Numbered from the stretch's first letter, positions 44,463 to 55,760 are shown. The stretch: 64,000 nt of DNA from Periplaneta americana (GCF_040183065.1 NC_091119.1:209156298-209220297); one strand, 5' to 3'. Program-made: numbers and translations. Notes: a model not told the origin generated them from the sequence alone.

Positions 44463-45532
44463 GTTGTTGAAACCCAAGGTCAAATTGACTCAATTTATAT
44501 CGACTTTAGCAAAGCGTTTGATGTTGTACCTCACAATATTCTGATAAATAAATTAAAAAACTTTGGTCTCTCTTGTAACTACGTGCGCTGGTTTGAAAAC
44601 TATTTAACTAATAGACAATGTTGTGTTCGTCTAGGTGATTCTCTCTTGGACCCATTTAATTGTTTATGTGGAATTCCCCAAGGATGTACATTGGACCCTC
44701 TATAATTTTTATTATTTATTGATGACATATGTAAAAGAATAAGTTCAAACTACCTGTTATTTGCTGATGATCTCAAAATCTTTTGCTCAATAAATAGTTC
44801 TGCCGATTGCCAAACTCTTCAAAATGATATTAACTCCATTGAACTTTGGTCTGACATTAATGGAATAAAAATTAATGAAACAAAAACTTTTGTCATTTCG
44901 TACTCTCGAAAAACTACTTCCATAAAATTTAATTATTCTCTTAATAACGCCTGTATTATTAGGAAAAATTCTATAAAAGATCTTGGTGTACTATTCGATT
45001 CTAAATTATACTTTCACGATCATGTTCAATATATTTATAATCATTCAATAAGAATGCTTGGTTTAATAAGGTCTATAACCTATTCTTTTTCTACTCCTGA
45101 GTCACTATTAATTCTATACTTTACTTTGGTTTGCTCTAAACTTGAATATGCATCTGTAGCCTGGAATTCCATTACTTCAACCGATTCGGTTAAATTGGAA
45201 AATATTCAAAGAAAATTTATTTCCTTATGTGCTTTTCGATATATATAGCCAATTCCACTGACTTTAACAATGAGATTACCTGTAAATATTTTAACTGTTG
45301 TAGCCTTTATGCTAGACGTCTAAATCTTGATTATCAATTTTTTTGCAAAGTTATCAAGGGTGATATTGATTGTGAGTCTATCATAAACAATATCAGCCTT
45401 CGTATTCCTACAAAAGGTTTAAGATTTCAAAAAATTTTTTATAACCGAAATTCAAAATCACTTTCTCCAGTCTGTAGATGCATAAAATATGCCAATTTGC
45501 ATGGGCACAATTTAGATCCTTTTAAGGTTTAG
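44463..45532 (+). pseudogene. 5'-truncated LINE, copy 1 (broken reverse transcriptase)
   Basis: Plus strand: ETQGQIDSIYIDFSKAFDVV (first catalytic Asp), then G-I-P-Q-G, a stop near 44702, then F-A-D-D (near 44760-44770, catalytic) and the thumb and C terminus (MLGLIRSITYSFSTPESLLI; NRNSKSLSPVCRCIKYANLH). Two frame breaks (about 44702 and 45246) separate it from the intact copy 2 at 45767-46837. Both copies begin at the same residue after an ATT tract. Confidence 0.85.
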
Positions 45533-45717
45533 TTTCGTTTTGATTATTAGTTTTTACTGTTTGTACTCAATTTTATTTATGTATGTTTTTGTTATTTAAG
45601 ATATTATTAATTTTTGTTTTGCACCTTTGTATCTTCTGTTTGTGTATTGTGCTGAACTATAATTGGCCTCTGGCTGTTGTTCAGTACACATTTATTAATA
45701 ATAAATAAATAAATAAA

Positions 45718-45755
<38 letters not shown>

Positions 45756-45766
45756 TATTATTATTA

Positions 45767-46837
45767 ATGCCTGTTGTCGAAACTCAAGGTCAAATTGACT
45801 CAATTTATTTTGATTTTAGCAAAGCATTTGATGTAGTTCCTCACAAAATTTTATTAAATAAATTAAGTAATTTTGGTCTCTCCACTAACTATGTTAATTG
45901 GTTTGAAAATTATTTAACAGATACACAGTCTTGTGTTCGACTAGGTAATTCTCTCTCGGTTCCATTTAATAGTGTGTGCGGAGTTCCTCAAGGGTCTACA
46001 TTGGGACCTCTCCTATTTTTATTATTTATAAATGATATAAGTAAAAGAATAAGTTCTAGCTGCCTTCTATTTGCGGATGATCTCAAAATCTTTCGTAAAA
46101 TTAATAGTTCGGCTGATTGTCAAATTCTTCAAAATGACATTACTTCAATTTTACAATGGTCTGTTGAAAATGGAATGAAAATTAATCAATCCAAAACTTT
46201 TGTTATTTCCTTCTCACGGAAAACTACTTCCCAAAAATTTAATTATTCTCTTAGTAATGTCGTAATTACTAAGAAAGATTGTATTAGAGATCTTGGTGTC
46301 TTACTTGATTCAAAATTATATTTTCATGATCATGTGCAATATATTTATACCCATTCATTAAGAATGCTTGGTCTAATTAGGTCTATAACTTATTCTTTTT
46401 CTACTCCTATGTGTTTATTAATTTTATACTATACATTGGTTAGATCCAAGCTTGAATATGCATCTGTAGTATGGAACTCTATTACTTCCACTGACTCGGC
46501 TAAATTGGAGAATATTCAAAGAAAATTTATCTCCTTGTGTTCTTATAGATTTTTACCAAATTCCGATTATAACTATGAGACTAATTGCAAATATTTTAAT
46601 TGCGGTAGTTTGTTTACCAGACGTCAGGATCTTGATTATTTATTTTTTTGTAAAGTCATTAAGGGTGATATTGATTGTGAATCTTTCATAAGCAATATCA
46701 GTCTTCATATTCCTGCTAAGGGTTTAAGATGTCATAAATTGTTTTATAATAGGAATTCTAAATCTCTCTCTCCGGTCTGCAGATGTATTAAATATGCTAA
46801 TTTGCATGGATTGAACTTGGATCCATTTAATGTGTAG
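45767..46837 (+). CDS. 5'-truncated LINE, copy 2: uninterrupted reverse transcriptase frame
   Basis: A 356-codon frame. It covers the reverse transcriptase palm from the first catalytic Asp (IYFDFSKAFDVVPHKILLNK, near residue 17), G-V-P-Q-G-S-T-L-G-P-L-L-F (about residue 72) and LLFADDLKIF (catalytic F-A-D-D, about residue 100), to the thumb and C-terminal tail (RNSKSLSPVCRCIKYANLHG), stop at 46837. The enzyme copies LINE RNA into DNA at a nicked target. The missing N-terminal fingers and endonuclease make autonomous activity very unlikely. An A/T-rich 3' UTR runs to an AATAAATAAATA tail near 47137-47155. It differs from copy 1 by perhaps 15-20 percent, so it is the younger or better preserved copy. 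The ATG is formed at the truncation point and has no obvious promoter. Confidence 0.85.
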   Translation: MPVVETQGQIDSIYFDFSKAFDVVPHKILLNKLSNFGLSTNYVNWFENYLTDTQSCVRLGNSLSVPFNSVCGVPQGSTLGPLLFLLFINDISKRISSSCLLFADDLKIFRKINSSADCQILQNDITSILQWSVENGMKINQSKTFVISFSRKTTSQKFNYSLSNVVITKKDCIRDLGVLLDSKLYFHDHVQYIYTHSLRMLGLIRSITYSFSTPMCLLILYYTLVRSKLEYASVVWNSITSTDSAKLENIQRKFISLCSYRFLPNSDYNYETNCKYFNCGSLFTRRQDLDYLFFCKVIKGDIDCESFISNISLHIPAKGLRCHKLFYNRNSKSLSPVCRCIKYANLHGLNLDPFNV

Positions 46838-47140
46838 TAGTAATACTTTTCGAGTTTTATGTCAGTTTTATTATTTATGCCATTGTTAGATATGTATCAT
46901 ACTATTCTCGTCATTTGTATAACTTTACAGTATTAATTATATGATTCCTGTCTTCATTTATATGATTTCATTAATTCATTTGTAATACATTTTATTTAAT
47001 TACTACTATATTGATTTCATCTCATTGCCATTATCTATCATTTATTCTCATCATCATTTGTTGTTTTGTTTCGTTTTGTACCTGTGCTAAACTGTAATTG
47101 GCCTTGTGCTGTTGTTTTGCACATTAATATTCTAAATAAA

Positions 47141-47171
<31 letters not shown>

Positions 47172-47399
47172 TAATAATTATTATTATTATTATTGCTCAT
47201 CACATCCATTACGATACACTATGGGACGTAGTTTTTTCACATCCAAGAAATTGTTTGTTTGTTCTAGTTCTTCAAAATAATTTATGCCTAGTATTTTGTT
47301 AATAAATTGCCCTTTGGGGTGCGGAAAGGGGTGCTGCGATTTTTATGGGGTGCTTGCGCACCCTTTCGCACCCCCCTAGCGACGTCCCTGTTGTATCCT

Positions 47400-47559
47400 A
47401 AATAATGAAAATCGTATGTGTGGCGATATTCAGCAGTAATAATTAACCATAGTCGTGGAATATTTCGCCACTATAAGAGATGGTAAATCATACTCTTTTC
47501 CTCGAATAATGCTACTGATTGCCTTAAGGCAAGACAAGCTAAGAACTATATTAATTTGA

Positions 47560-47590
<31 letters not shown>

Positions 47591-48587
47591 AATATTATTA
47601 TTATTATTATTATTTCTGAAAGTAGCAGAAACCAGTAGTTCACTTTCAGCAATTATAATAAATAGAGGGAACGAAATCAGAAGGAAAAACACGGAACTGA
47701 AAACAATCAACTTGCCAAAGTAAATGAACCATATGAACAATGTAGTTTAGAAGCAACATTTTTAATTCAACAAATTCAGACTTTCGGGAAACAAAATTGT
47801 AAATTCCATTAAATGACGCTGAAAATCTGCATACTGATATTTAACAAGTCATGAATAAATCTCAAATAAGACTGTAATATGCTTGGCATGTTTATAATTT
47901 TCGTACTCAATCAATAATGCACAATTAATCAAACTATTTTCACGATACACAATGCTTAGTAATGGTACTATTCATCATTTCTTAGTGCAGCAAGGCGAAC
48001 CTAGCGGCAGAAATTGTCATGACTCTGAGACCTACTCTCGATCGTGCTATGCACCAGCTTGTATAATCTCGTAAGCAACAGTTTACAGTGACTGACCGAT
48101 GGTAACTTACTGTGCAAATAAGTGGTTTTAAGTTATTTAGAACCTTAGGGTATCCCAACTACATATTTTCATATTTACTTCAAGGAAAGACCAAAATGTG
48201 GTATAAAAAAAAGGCTTTAAATATAAGAAATTTACATGTCCAAATTGTGATACGAAACCACATGTTCCATGTGTGTTTTTTTTGTCTTTGAAGTGTGGCA
48301 GCAACTTACAAACTGTAACAAAGAGTATTTGAAACAATGTTTAATGAAATAAGGCAATTTAAACTATAAAGGAACATATTTCTTCAACAGAAACATTTAC
48401 ACATTAAAAAAATACCTCTGACATTTTCATGGAATCGCTCTTATATAAATAATTAATTTTTAATTATAACACACATTCTGAATGCCTTTTTCATTCGTCA
48501 GGTTTACTCTATATTAATTGAAATACTTGTTGTTTTGATAACTTACAAGGAAATTGTTGAAGTAACTGTACTTGCTTCTTTTCCTAG
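47400..48587. other. No gene; (GAT)n/(ATT)n tract and inverted-repeat arm
   Basis: A GAT-to-ATT microsatellite lies at 47563-47612. GCTTGTATAATCTCGTAAGC at 48057-48077 is the inverted partner of the 40.4-kb arm. The rest is AT-rich without motif-bearing frames. Confidence 0.4.
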
Positions 48588-48721
48588 TTTTCTGGCAGAC
48601 AAAAGAATTTATTACATCTTCGCTGTCAATACCATTTAACAACTCTCCCTCAATGAAAAGCATAGCAAGTTATATTTCACAATTAGAAACAGCTTCTGGT
48701 GACGGAAAATCGACATTTTAA
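48588..48721 (+). CDS. Candidate terminal exon
   Basis: It is preceded by an excellent acceptor (CTTGCTTCTTTTCCTAG, ending 48587). After two bases that complete a phase-1 codon, a frame of 43 codons runs to TAA at 48719-48721: FWQTKEFITSSLSIPFNNSP, then S-M-K-S-I-A-S-Y-I-S-Q-L-E-T-A-S-G-D-G-K. Phase 1 matches the donor at 32322/32323 (giving a Val codon at the join), so it could end that gene across a 16-kb intron. No family is recognised, and no AATAAA signal is seen right after the stop. The link is a hypothesis. Confidence 0.28.
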
Positions 48722-49328
48722 AGCTATTTTTCAGTCATTTCAGACAAAGTGGAAATTTCAATGGAAAAAGTTTATTTCAGAAATATTTAGTTCTTATTAA
48801 GTAGTATAAGTCATAGAAGAAGCTCTAAATTTAAATATGAGTCATTCCATGTCAAATTGACAAATTGGCTGTGGCGCAAGTTTTTTGGCTACTGGTCAAA
48901 ATTGTCCCACTTATTGACTGATAATGACTGAGTACAGGCGAAGTATTTTGTAAAAGATCCTACTCATTTCTTTTATATGCACGTGTTTGTACAGTACTTC
49001 ATCCCTTGATATTGGTGTATGCCTGTTCGGGAAAAAAATTCATAACTTACAAATGAATGGAAATTTCTCTGTCAAAGTTAGTGACAATATATTAGGAAAC
49101 ATTTTGTACCATTTAGTGACACAGTAGTACAAACTAAGTTTATATTATAATGGAAATAAAATAAAATATATAAAAAAATGGGTCAATACTTTTATGTTGT
49201 ATTGAAGATAAAGGCAAGGTGAAATAATAACGAAATGTTAGTAGTAAAAACATTCAAGCATTCTGTATACACAGTAAAATTTTGAACTTTTATTTTGGCT
49301 CCCTTCCATCTAGGCATGTGTGTATGTA
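48722..49328. other. No gene seen
   Basis: AT-rich. GAGTCATTCCATGTCAAATT near 48840 looks like a transposon end I have a vague memory of, but no partner was found. Confidence 0.35.
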
Positions 49329-49639
49329 CACTTAGCGGCAAAAAGAATGGGCCGGCCGACAATTTCTAAGTTCCAGAGATATACATTGCGCATGCTCTTC
49401 TCGTCAACGCCATAGTTCACTAGGTAACACATAATTAAACCATTTAAATATGCTGTATTTTGTTTAAGAGGCTAAAATATGTAATAAAATCGAATGACGG
49501 GTTGATTCTAGATACATCAGGGCCCTTGAAGAGTGAAATAATAATAAAATTGATAAATACAAAATCGATGGGAGCAGATATGAACAGGAAAACAATGTAA
49601 TATGCCGAACTGATACTTACAGTTGCAGTAGGGTAAGTT

Positions 49640-49700
49640 GTTACGGCATTGGTATGTTGAACACATTAGTAATGCTCAAGATTCGAATCTCCCCCAATCT
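49640..49700 (+). other. tRNA-like module, left part of element B
   Basis: TACGGCATTGGTATGTTGAA (A-box-like, weak) and AAGATTCGAATCTCCC (B-box) face inward, 311-371 bp from the left end, followed by a T14 tract that could end RNA polymerase III transcription. Confidence 0.4.
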
Positions 49701-49899
49701 TCTTTTTTTTTTTTTTATTACAAATTTGCCATCATATGTGTCTCGCAAAGCTATAATTATGTGGTGATATATCTTAGAATATGCCCAAACTCTAATAAAT
49801 AATAAACCTCCCTCTCTCTTTCAAGCAAAACTGCTTTCTGTTAGTATAACGTTCTGTCTCGTCATTACGCTTGAAGATGGCACAGAAACAATAACACAT

Positions 49900-50580
49900 T
49901 GCCCTGGTTCCGACAGGACTTCGATTGGAGAAATGTCATTTTCTCCGACCAGGTAATTGTCTACAGTGACATTCTGTATATGCTACTCTCCGACAGGACT
50001 TTGATTGGAGAAATGCCATTTTCTCCGACGAGGTAATTGTCTCCAATAGCAATGATAGTACTGCCCTAGTTTATTGTATGAATGACCACTGATACGTTTC
50101 GTGTGAGGGTCGCGTGTTGGGGGTGGATGTCATACGATGGGGCAGGACTTCTGGAACGCATCCACAGTCTGTTTATGGCAGAAGTCTATGAACACATTTT
50201 GGCAAATGTAATGATCCCTTCTGCCTGAAAACGATATCCAGAAGGAACACTTTTCTTCCAGCAGGATAATCATCTGATACACACCGCCAACTGGATTCAA
50301 AGATGGTTTACGAGGAGGCGTGATGTCGACCCAGTCGACTGGCCTCCAAATTCACCAGATATGAATCCATTTTAAAATTTGTGGGCTGCAGTCAAAAGGA
50401 TCCTACGCTCTAATTGGGCAGAACCACCTGTTCGGACACCTGAGGAATTGTGGGACATAGTTCTAGATGCAAGGGAGAAGATGGCCAAGAATTTAGATTT
50501 GTTTCATAATCTTGTGGACTCCATGGCGCGCATAATGAGGGCAGATGTTGACGCAGGTGGTTTGTGGACGAGATGCTAGT
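49900..50580 (+). pseudogene. Tc3-like transposase with duplicated first catalytic block
   Basis: Plus-strand transposase remnants. The block DFDWRNVIFSD, with the first catalytic Asp, occurs at about 49917-49960 and again at about 49993-50035 in a tandem duplication of about 76 bp. Then come FFQQDNHLIHTANWIQRWFT (second Asp, near 50260-50315), DWPPNSPDMNPF (near 50335-50370, third acidic position altered by a stop) and the C-terminal NLWAAVKRILRSNWAEPPVR, then ELWDIVLDAREKMAKNLDLF, ending DAGGLWTRC. Stops and the duplication preclude activity. The same C-terminal pattern (V-D-S-M, D-A-G-G-x-W) recurs in element C. Confidence 0.82.
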
Positions 50581-50857
50581 CCCCACCACAGCCTTGTTTT
50601 GTTAATATATTAACAAATTGTTTGTTTTTGATAATTTAATTATTTATTTGTGTTTGATATGCGTCCGTATTTTTAGGATGTGAAACAAGTATTTTTGTTT
50701 ATACAGGCCAGGTTTCGCCTATTAATAGCCCACATATGATGGGCAATAATATTTTTACAAGGCAGGCATAACGAAGTTTAACAAATGCCATTTCACTTTT
50801 AAACTAATAAATTAAGTAAAAGTTAAAATAAAAAAAAAATAATTTTACTGTACCAGG

Positions 50858-50932
50858 AGGCGAACTCTCAACCTCTGGCACGGATGTCAGACTTTTTACC
50901 ACTGGGCCACACACTGCTCGTAAGATTTATTA
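50858..50932 (-). other. tRNA-like module, right end of element B
   Basis: Minus strand: TGTGTGGCCCAGTGGTAAAA (A-box) and GGTTGAGAGTTCGCCTCC (B-box), facing inward 139-213 bp from the right end, followed by a T9 tract. Confidence 0.6.
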
Positions 50933-51654
50933 CATTGTAGACGGATGACTTTCAATGAAGAGACACCACAACAATGCCTTGCAGTGGGCTACATTTACAC
51001 GAGTGAACCGTGCGATAGAACTTAGCATTTCTATCGACCAAGAGTCGGCCCATTCTTTTTGCTGCTAAGTGTACATGCATGTTCAAACCTGCTCGGAGTT
51101 CGGAGCATAACTAAGCATGTCTTGGAGGTGACGACACTCCACTGTCAATCTCGGTATAACCAAACTGCAGTAACTGCCATACCTGTTGTGTACAGTAACG
51201 TTCACTTTTGGATATAATACACCAAACATGTGTCGGAATTAAGCGGTATCATCAGTAAATCTATCATTTGAAGAATTGTTAGGTTATAGGTCAGTGAATT
51301 AAAACTGTGTGCCGTTATTTATAGAGTTGTACATACTTTACAGTAGTTTGACATTAAGACATTTCTACTTCAGTGTATTTCACGGGTGACGGTAGAAGTA
51401 GGATAGATAGCCTGTGTCCAAGAAAATGTATTCTTGTTCTGTAGGACAATATTGACAGGGGATAGTTGTCACAAGTAAACATATACCCAATCAATTGCAG
51501 TACTCTCCCTTATATGATTTGTCCCCCCCCCCCCATCCCACCCTGCATAAACCCTCTTTATATAATTTGCCCATGGGCTTTCCTTATTCTAATTTTCTAC
51601 TACTACAATTGTTATACATTTACATTTATTGAATTAATTTTAATACCTTACCTG

Positions 51655-51722
51655 GGCGAGATTCGAACCTGCGAAGTTGGGATTTGAAGTATAGCGCCGC
51701 AACCAACTGAGCCAACCTGCGA
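51655..51722 (-). other. tRNA-like sequence
   Basis: Minus strand: GCAGGTTGGCTCAGTTGGTT (acceptor and D arm, A-box) and CGCAGGTTCGAATCTCGCC (B-box) with correct spacing. The acceptor stem pairs poorly, so it is a tRNA pseudogene or another transposon or SINE head. No element ends were found around it. Confidence 0.55.
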
Positions 51723-51724
51723 GT

Positions 51725-52369
51725 TGCTGGAGTGTGCTCAAAAGACGTGTATAGTATATTGTAGTGATGTGATGTAACCAATTTCACCTCACGAATAATT
51801 GTAACATTTAAAAATTATTCCAAGACTTCAAAAGGAAGGAACTAATTATTGAAATGAAAAAATATATTCTTGTGAGATAGTTTTCCTGAATTTATTTTAC
51901 TGTTCCGAGCATAAATTACCTGGCCAAGTTCGAAATAGATGGACTGGCAGCGCTACTATAGCGAGCGTAATGATGTCTAAAGTCTCTGATAGATGAAGCC
52001 ATCGTTTGGATCAGAGCAGTGATCTCGACATTAGCTCAGTGGATCAGAGTTGTTCTGAAGTTTCGCAAGGTATTCTGGATTCCGATGTTTGCCTTTTTTT
52101 TTTTTCCCCCCCTTCTTCAAGGATACGAAATATTTTAGTCCTATTGTGCATCAATGTCGATAATCGCATGCACATTTGAGTACCATCTAGAATGTAATGA
52201 AGTAAACTTGAGACAAAATTGTCGCTTTCATAAAACACGTTCATTTTGCGTGCAATGTATTGGACACTTGTAATATTTATGCAACATGCTATTGGCAACA
52301 CTGCATTTGAAAATGCTGTCTCCGAGTGTACTGCGAATTGGGGGTAAAGTGCGTACGAAAACTGCCAGA
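51725..52369. other. No gene seen
   Basis: A minus-strand frame (52044-52382) has no motif and overlaps the left arm of the MITE. Confidence 0.35.
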
Positions 52370-52472
52370 AAAGTACAGCCAACTATGAAGTTCGAATGCC
52401 ACCAAACGCCAAAAAAATCAAATGTGAAAAATTAATTATATTTTAATTTTTTTGGAGGGCTTTTTCCTCTTT

Positions 52473-52512
<40 letters not shown>

Positions 52513-52600
52513 TATATATATTTGATTTTCCATTTTTTTTGTGATGTTTGGTGACATTTGAACTTTATAGTTGGCATAACGTTTTGGTACTTTTCGTCAG
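52370..52600. mobile_element. MITE centred on a (TA)n tract
   Basis: The left arm, GCCAACTATGAAGTTCGAAT then GCCACCAAACGCCA, is repeated inverted at the right (GTTTGGTGACATTTGAACTT then TATAGTTGGC). It has arms of about 55 bp and a (TA)17-like centre at 52476-52513. No coding capacity. Confidence 0.75.
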
Positions 52601-53170
52601 CCATGTTGGATTTTGCCCGTCTTCTAGGAAATTACCTAATATTCTAGTCACTTTGTTGAAAGAGCCCTTATGAGCTCGCAGCCCACTATGTTCAGTTAAA
52701 CTGGAGTTATTAAATGTCTTTCTTCCGTTTATTTATTAGAGCCCATTGACTCCTACATTGTATTTAGTGTATTATCTGGTGCCTAGACCCTTACGTATAT
52801 CCGTTGTCCTAGCAGGAGGAACACAACTGCTGCAAGCCATCTAGATTGCCGAAGCAAGCTTCAGAGCATCCGTCTGAAGTGGTTGCTGTGTGACTGGGGG
52901 TGGGCTCCGCATCGAACCTGCAGGCTGTGCTTTGCGTAAATAGCCACGCCTCTGTCACCGAGGATTGCATGCTGCTGCTGCACACCTGCCCCTGGACCAT
53001 ACGACCTTTCAACAAGTTCAGGTATGGAGGACTCCACAATTGACCAGAGAGATGTAGTTGTTCAAGTGTGACATGGCAGTTATGAGTTTTAACCGAATGC
53101 ATTTATCATTGTTGTGAATAAGAATTACCTTTAGTAATATTCAAGGTATAAAGTATTACCATGTATTTGG
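52601..53170. other. No supported gene
   Basis: A minus-strand frame of 97 codons (52809-53102) lacks a recognisable motif. Confidence 0.35.
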
Positions 53171-53330
53171 ATGTTACATAAATCATCCTAGTGTGGGCAA
53201 AAAGAGAGTGCTCCCTGGACCAGATTATATTAAAGAATGTAGCGGTATTTAAAATACTGATTTAGAAACATGTTACATAAATCATCTTTCTGCCAAAAGA
53301 GAATGCTCCCTGGACCAAATTGTCGTATTT
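53171..53330 (+). repeat. Imperfect direct repeat about 100 bp apart
   Basis: TGTTACATAAATCATC and GAGTGCTCCCTGGACCA occur at about 53173-53225, and again at about 53270-53320 with small changes. Confidence 0.6.
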
Positions 53331-54100
53331 TGCAGTGGTCGTCAGTACTCGCTGAAATGGGTAATGATCGGATAATATAATATAATTATGTTGTATGTAG
53401 GAAGATCGATTATTCAATTGACAGGATATTTTATGAGGTTGTCATGACTGAGATATTTATTGCCAATTGCTTTTATTTGTCAGAAGGCCTTGACTAACGG
53501 GTATATAAGGACTGGCGCATTTAGGGGTGGAAGTCGGGGTTTGGGATGGCCCACAAGCAACAAGTTATACTAAATATGTTTAGGATTAGTATAAAACTGG
53601 CCTATGTCTCCTATAGTGGGCGGGGCAGGACATAAGTAACATTCACCAACCCTTCTATACGCAGAAAAGCTGCCTGGAATCTTCCCCCCCCCCCTTTCCC
53701 ACTAATTCACCCAATCAACTGTACTATAGCAGAGACCTGTTTCTTTCACTTTCTTGGGCTCCCACATTGCCTTTTTCAACTCCTCCTGCACCTCTCTCGG
53801 TAGTGGTACAGTCAACAGCAATCTCGAGAATTACCTTTTAAACTTCCTTTCTCTCTTGACCCATAATTCAAACTTCGTGCACACAAAATGAGGCATGGGC
53901 AATGGAAAACGTTAGCGGTCCCAACTTAAGTTGTTCTTGCACGCATGAAAATAACAATGGAATTTACAATCTTTGGACAGGAAGTACTATGTGACTCAAA
54001 AGGATGACTGAAATAACACAAGGCCAACGGTTTCATCTATGGAATTATAGACGTAGTTTACAAAGGCTACACCAGAGTTGCATTCGCGGAATATGTCTGC
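53331..54100. other. No gene seen
   Basis: It includes a poly-C/pyrimidine tract near 53680-53700. No motif-bearing frame. Confidence 0.35.
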
Positions 54101-54102
54101 AG

Positions 54103-54362
54103 TTTGAACCCAGGGAGGACAATATTTGCTCGATCCCCGACATTAAATTATTAATTTTGGGTACAACAGAGTCACATTCGCATTTTAAAATAATACATAT
54201 TTGATAATATACACAATTGGAACTAAAAACGAGATAGTTTGAACCCAGTGAGGGCAATATTTGCTCGATCCCCGACATTAAATTATTATTTTTGGGTACA
54301 GCAGAGTCGCATTGAAAACAATACATATTTGATAATATGCACAATTAGAACCAAAAAGGAGA
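54103..54362 (+). repeat. Tandem duplication of about 130 bp
   Basis: GTTTGAACCCAGGGAGGACA through TACACAATTGGAACTAAAAA (54103-54225) is repeated at about 54238-54345 with about 90 percent identity by eye. The shared block TTTGCTCGATCCCCGACATT is identical. Part of it resembles a B-box (GTTTGAACCC). Confidence 0.8.
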
Positions 54363-54739
54363 TGTATATTACCAAAAATTTTACCATATAGATTTAATTA
54401 CTGTTACAGTACCTAATATTGTAATTAAATGAAATTAAGTGTGCTTCATTACGAAATTCTTGCACATTCATTTATGCATGAGTCAATAATTTTCAGTTGC
54501 ATCGCACACATATTTTGATGTTTTAAAATTATAGGTAATGTTTACTCTATCACTACTTTATTTCTACATTCGCAATTATAATTAAGCGTAACGTTACGTT
54601 TGACGACTTGTAAAGGCAATTCGTTTACACATCAATTGCATTTATTCGTTTCATACAGTACTTCAATCTGAAGTCTGATTAGTTAAATATGTTACTAGGA
54701 CTAAACTAGCGCACATATTCCTTGCATATGCGAATTAGT

Positions 54740-54980
54740 TTTGTTAATTTAGATTTTTATTATGCCTTGCTTATAAGATCAAATGCATTTCCACAAAAAA
54801 TAAATTGAACGGTTTTCACTTCCGAAGTCACCAGAACTACCTCAGCGCTAGTAGTCAGTGATGTATGCAATGGAAGGGAACAGGAACTGGCCACCCTACC
54901 CCCATTATTTCTTGGTTTAGTTGCTTTGTGAGTGATGCTTTATTTGTCTTCGGACACTTGACTAAATGACAGCTGTATTA
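54740..54980 (+). mobile_element. SINE family 3, copy 3, after an inverted repeat fragment
   Basis: 54775-54850 is the inverse of the repeat at 28668-28740 (GAAGTCACCAGAACTACCTC). 54865-54980 matches the SINE at 15855-15995 (GTATGCAATGGAAGG through GGACACTTGACTAAATGAC), with a damaged B-box. Confidence 0.6.
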
Positions 54981-54984
54981 CAAT

Positions 54985-55690
54985 AAGGCGACCTCAAAGC
55001 AACCAGATTTACAAGGTTATGTTTTCATGTCGAATGTGATAGCACAGTTATTCAAATTACAGACCACTGTATTAATATATGTATAAATGTATTGCTGAAT
55101 AATTTTTTTACAGCGAAAGAAAGCATTTGTGTTGAGAAATCTTCACATATAAGCTACTGGTTATAGACACTGATAGAGCATTCCCGGAAAATATCAGGAA
55201 TGCTTAATGTACAGATGCCTCAAACTAGGAAGCTGCCTGCAGAGGGGAAGTAGTAGAGCTGACAGAGGGGGCCCACCTATTCTCTGATACCCGTGTAATA
55301 TCTGAAAAGTTGACCTCTTGGCAATGTATTCAAGATGCACCCTCCCTATAATATATTGATCAGTATTTTAATACATAATAATTCGTTTAATGTTATTGGT
55401 CTTTATGATTTATTTTCTAATTGCAAAGATGTTTCATCATTCTTTTAGTTATATGTACCCAAACTGTAGATTATAGCTTCGTCATTAAACTTCAATTTTT
55501 CACTTTAAACCAAGGAAAACAGATCACTTATCTGCACAATAAGAACAAATCAATTAAGTTTCTATTTAGCCATTCCAGAGGGATCTCCTTTACTCCCGAT
55601 AAATCTCCATGTGAATCACTGCTCACTTCTTTTATTTATTTGTTTATTGCTAGCAAGTTTCAAATGAATACAAGTTAATATATAATATAA
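54985..55690. other. No gene seen
   Basis: A plus-strand 85-codon frame (55421-55678) has no recognisable domain and overlaps the LINE end that follows. Confidence 0.35.
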
Positions 55691-55760
55691 ACTAGCCCAC
55701 TCCTGATGAGTAAGACTCGTGCTCAGGAGGGGATTCCAATGCAAAGAAAAATAAAATTGA
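55690..55760 (-). mobile_element. LINE 3' end fragment
   Basis: Minus strand CCTCCTGAGCACGAGTCTTA matches the 3' end of the LINE near 15490-15530 (CTCCTGAGCACGAGT). Confidence 0.5.

Larger units (their letters stand above)
44252..47390. mobile_element. hAT-like non-autonomous element carrying two LINE copies
   Basis: The left end CAGTGACGTCGCCAGG and right end CAGGGACGTCGCTAGG (reversed) are inverted repeats followed inside by G-rich GGGGTGCG tracts. They are flanked by the 8-bp duplication TTGTATCC (44245-44252 and 47391-47398). Eight-bp duplications and CAG-ends indicate hAT. Outside the LINE insertions it is only about 650 bp with no transposase. Two LINE copies lie between ATT/AAT tracts (about 44394-44440 and 47137-47196). 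Confidence 0.72.
49329..51071 (+). mobile_element. Tc3-like element B
   Basis: Inverted ends CACTTAGCGGCAAAAAGAAT then GGGCCGGC (left) and CACTTAGCAGCAAAAAGAAT then GGGCCGAC (right, reversed), each next to TA (49327-49328 and 51072-51073). The ends resemble those of element A (CAAAA-A/G-rich then TGGCCGC). It carries a broken Tc3-like transposase (49900-50580) and tRNA-like modules near both ends. Confidence 0.88.

Noticed and set aside
44233..44544. Leucine-rich 103-codon plus-strand frame that looks like a membrane protein
   Set aside because: The poly-Leu/Ile stretch is a translated (ATT)n microsatellite between a hAT end and a LINE.
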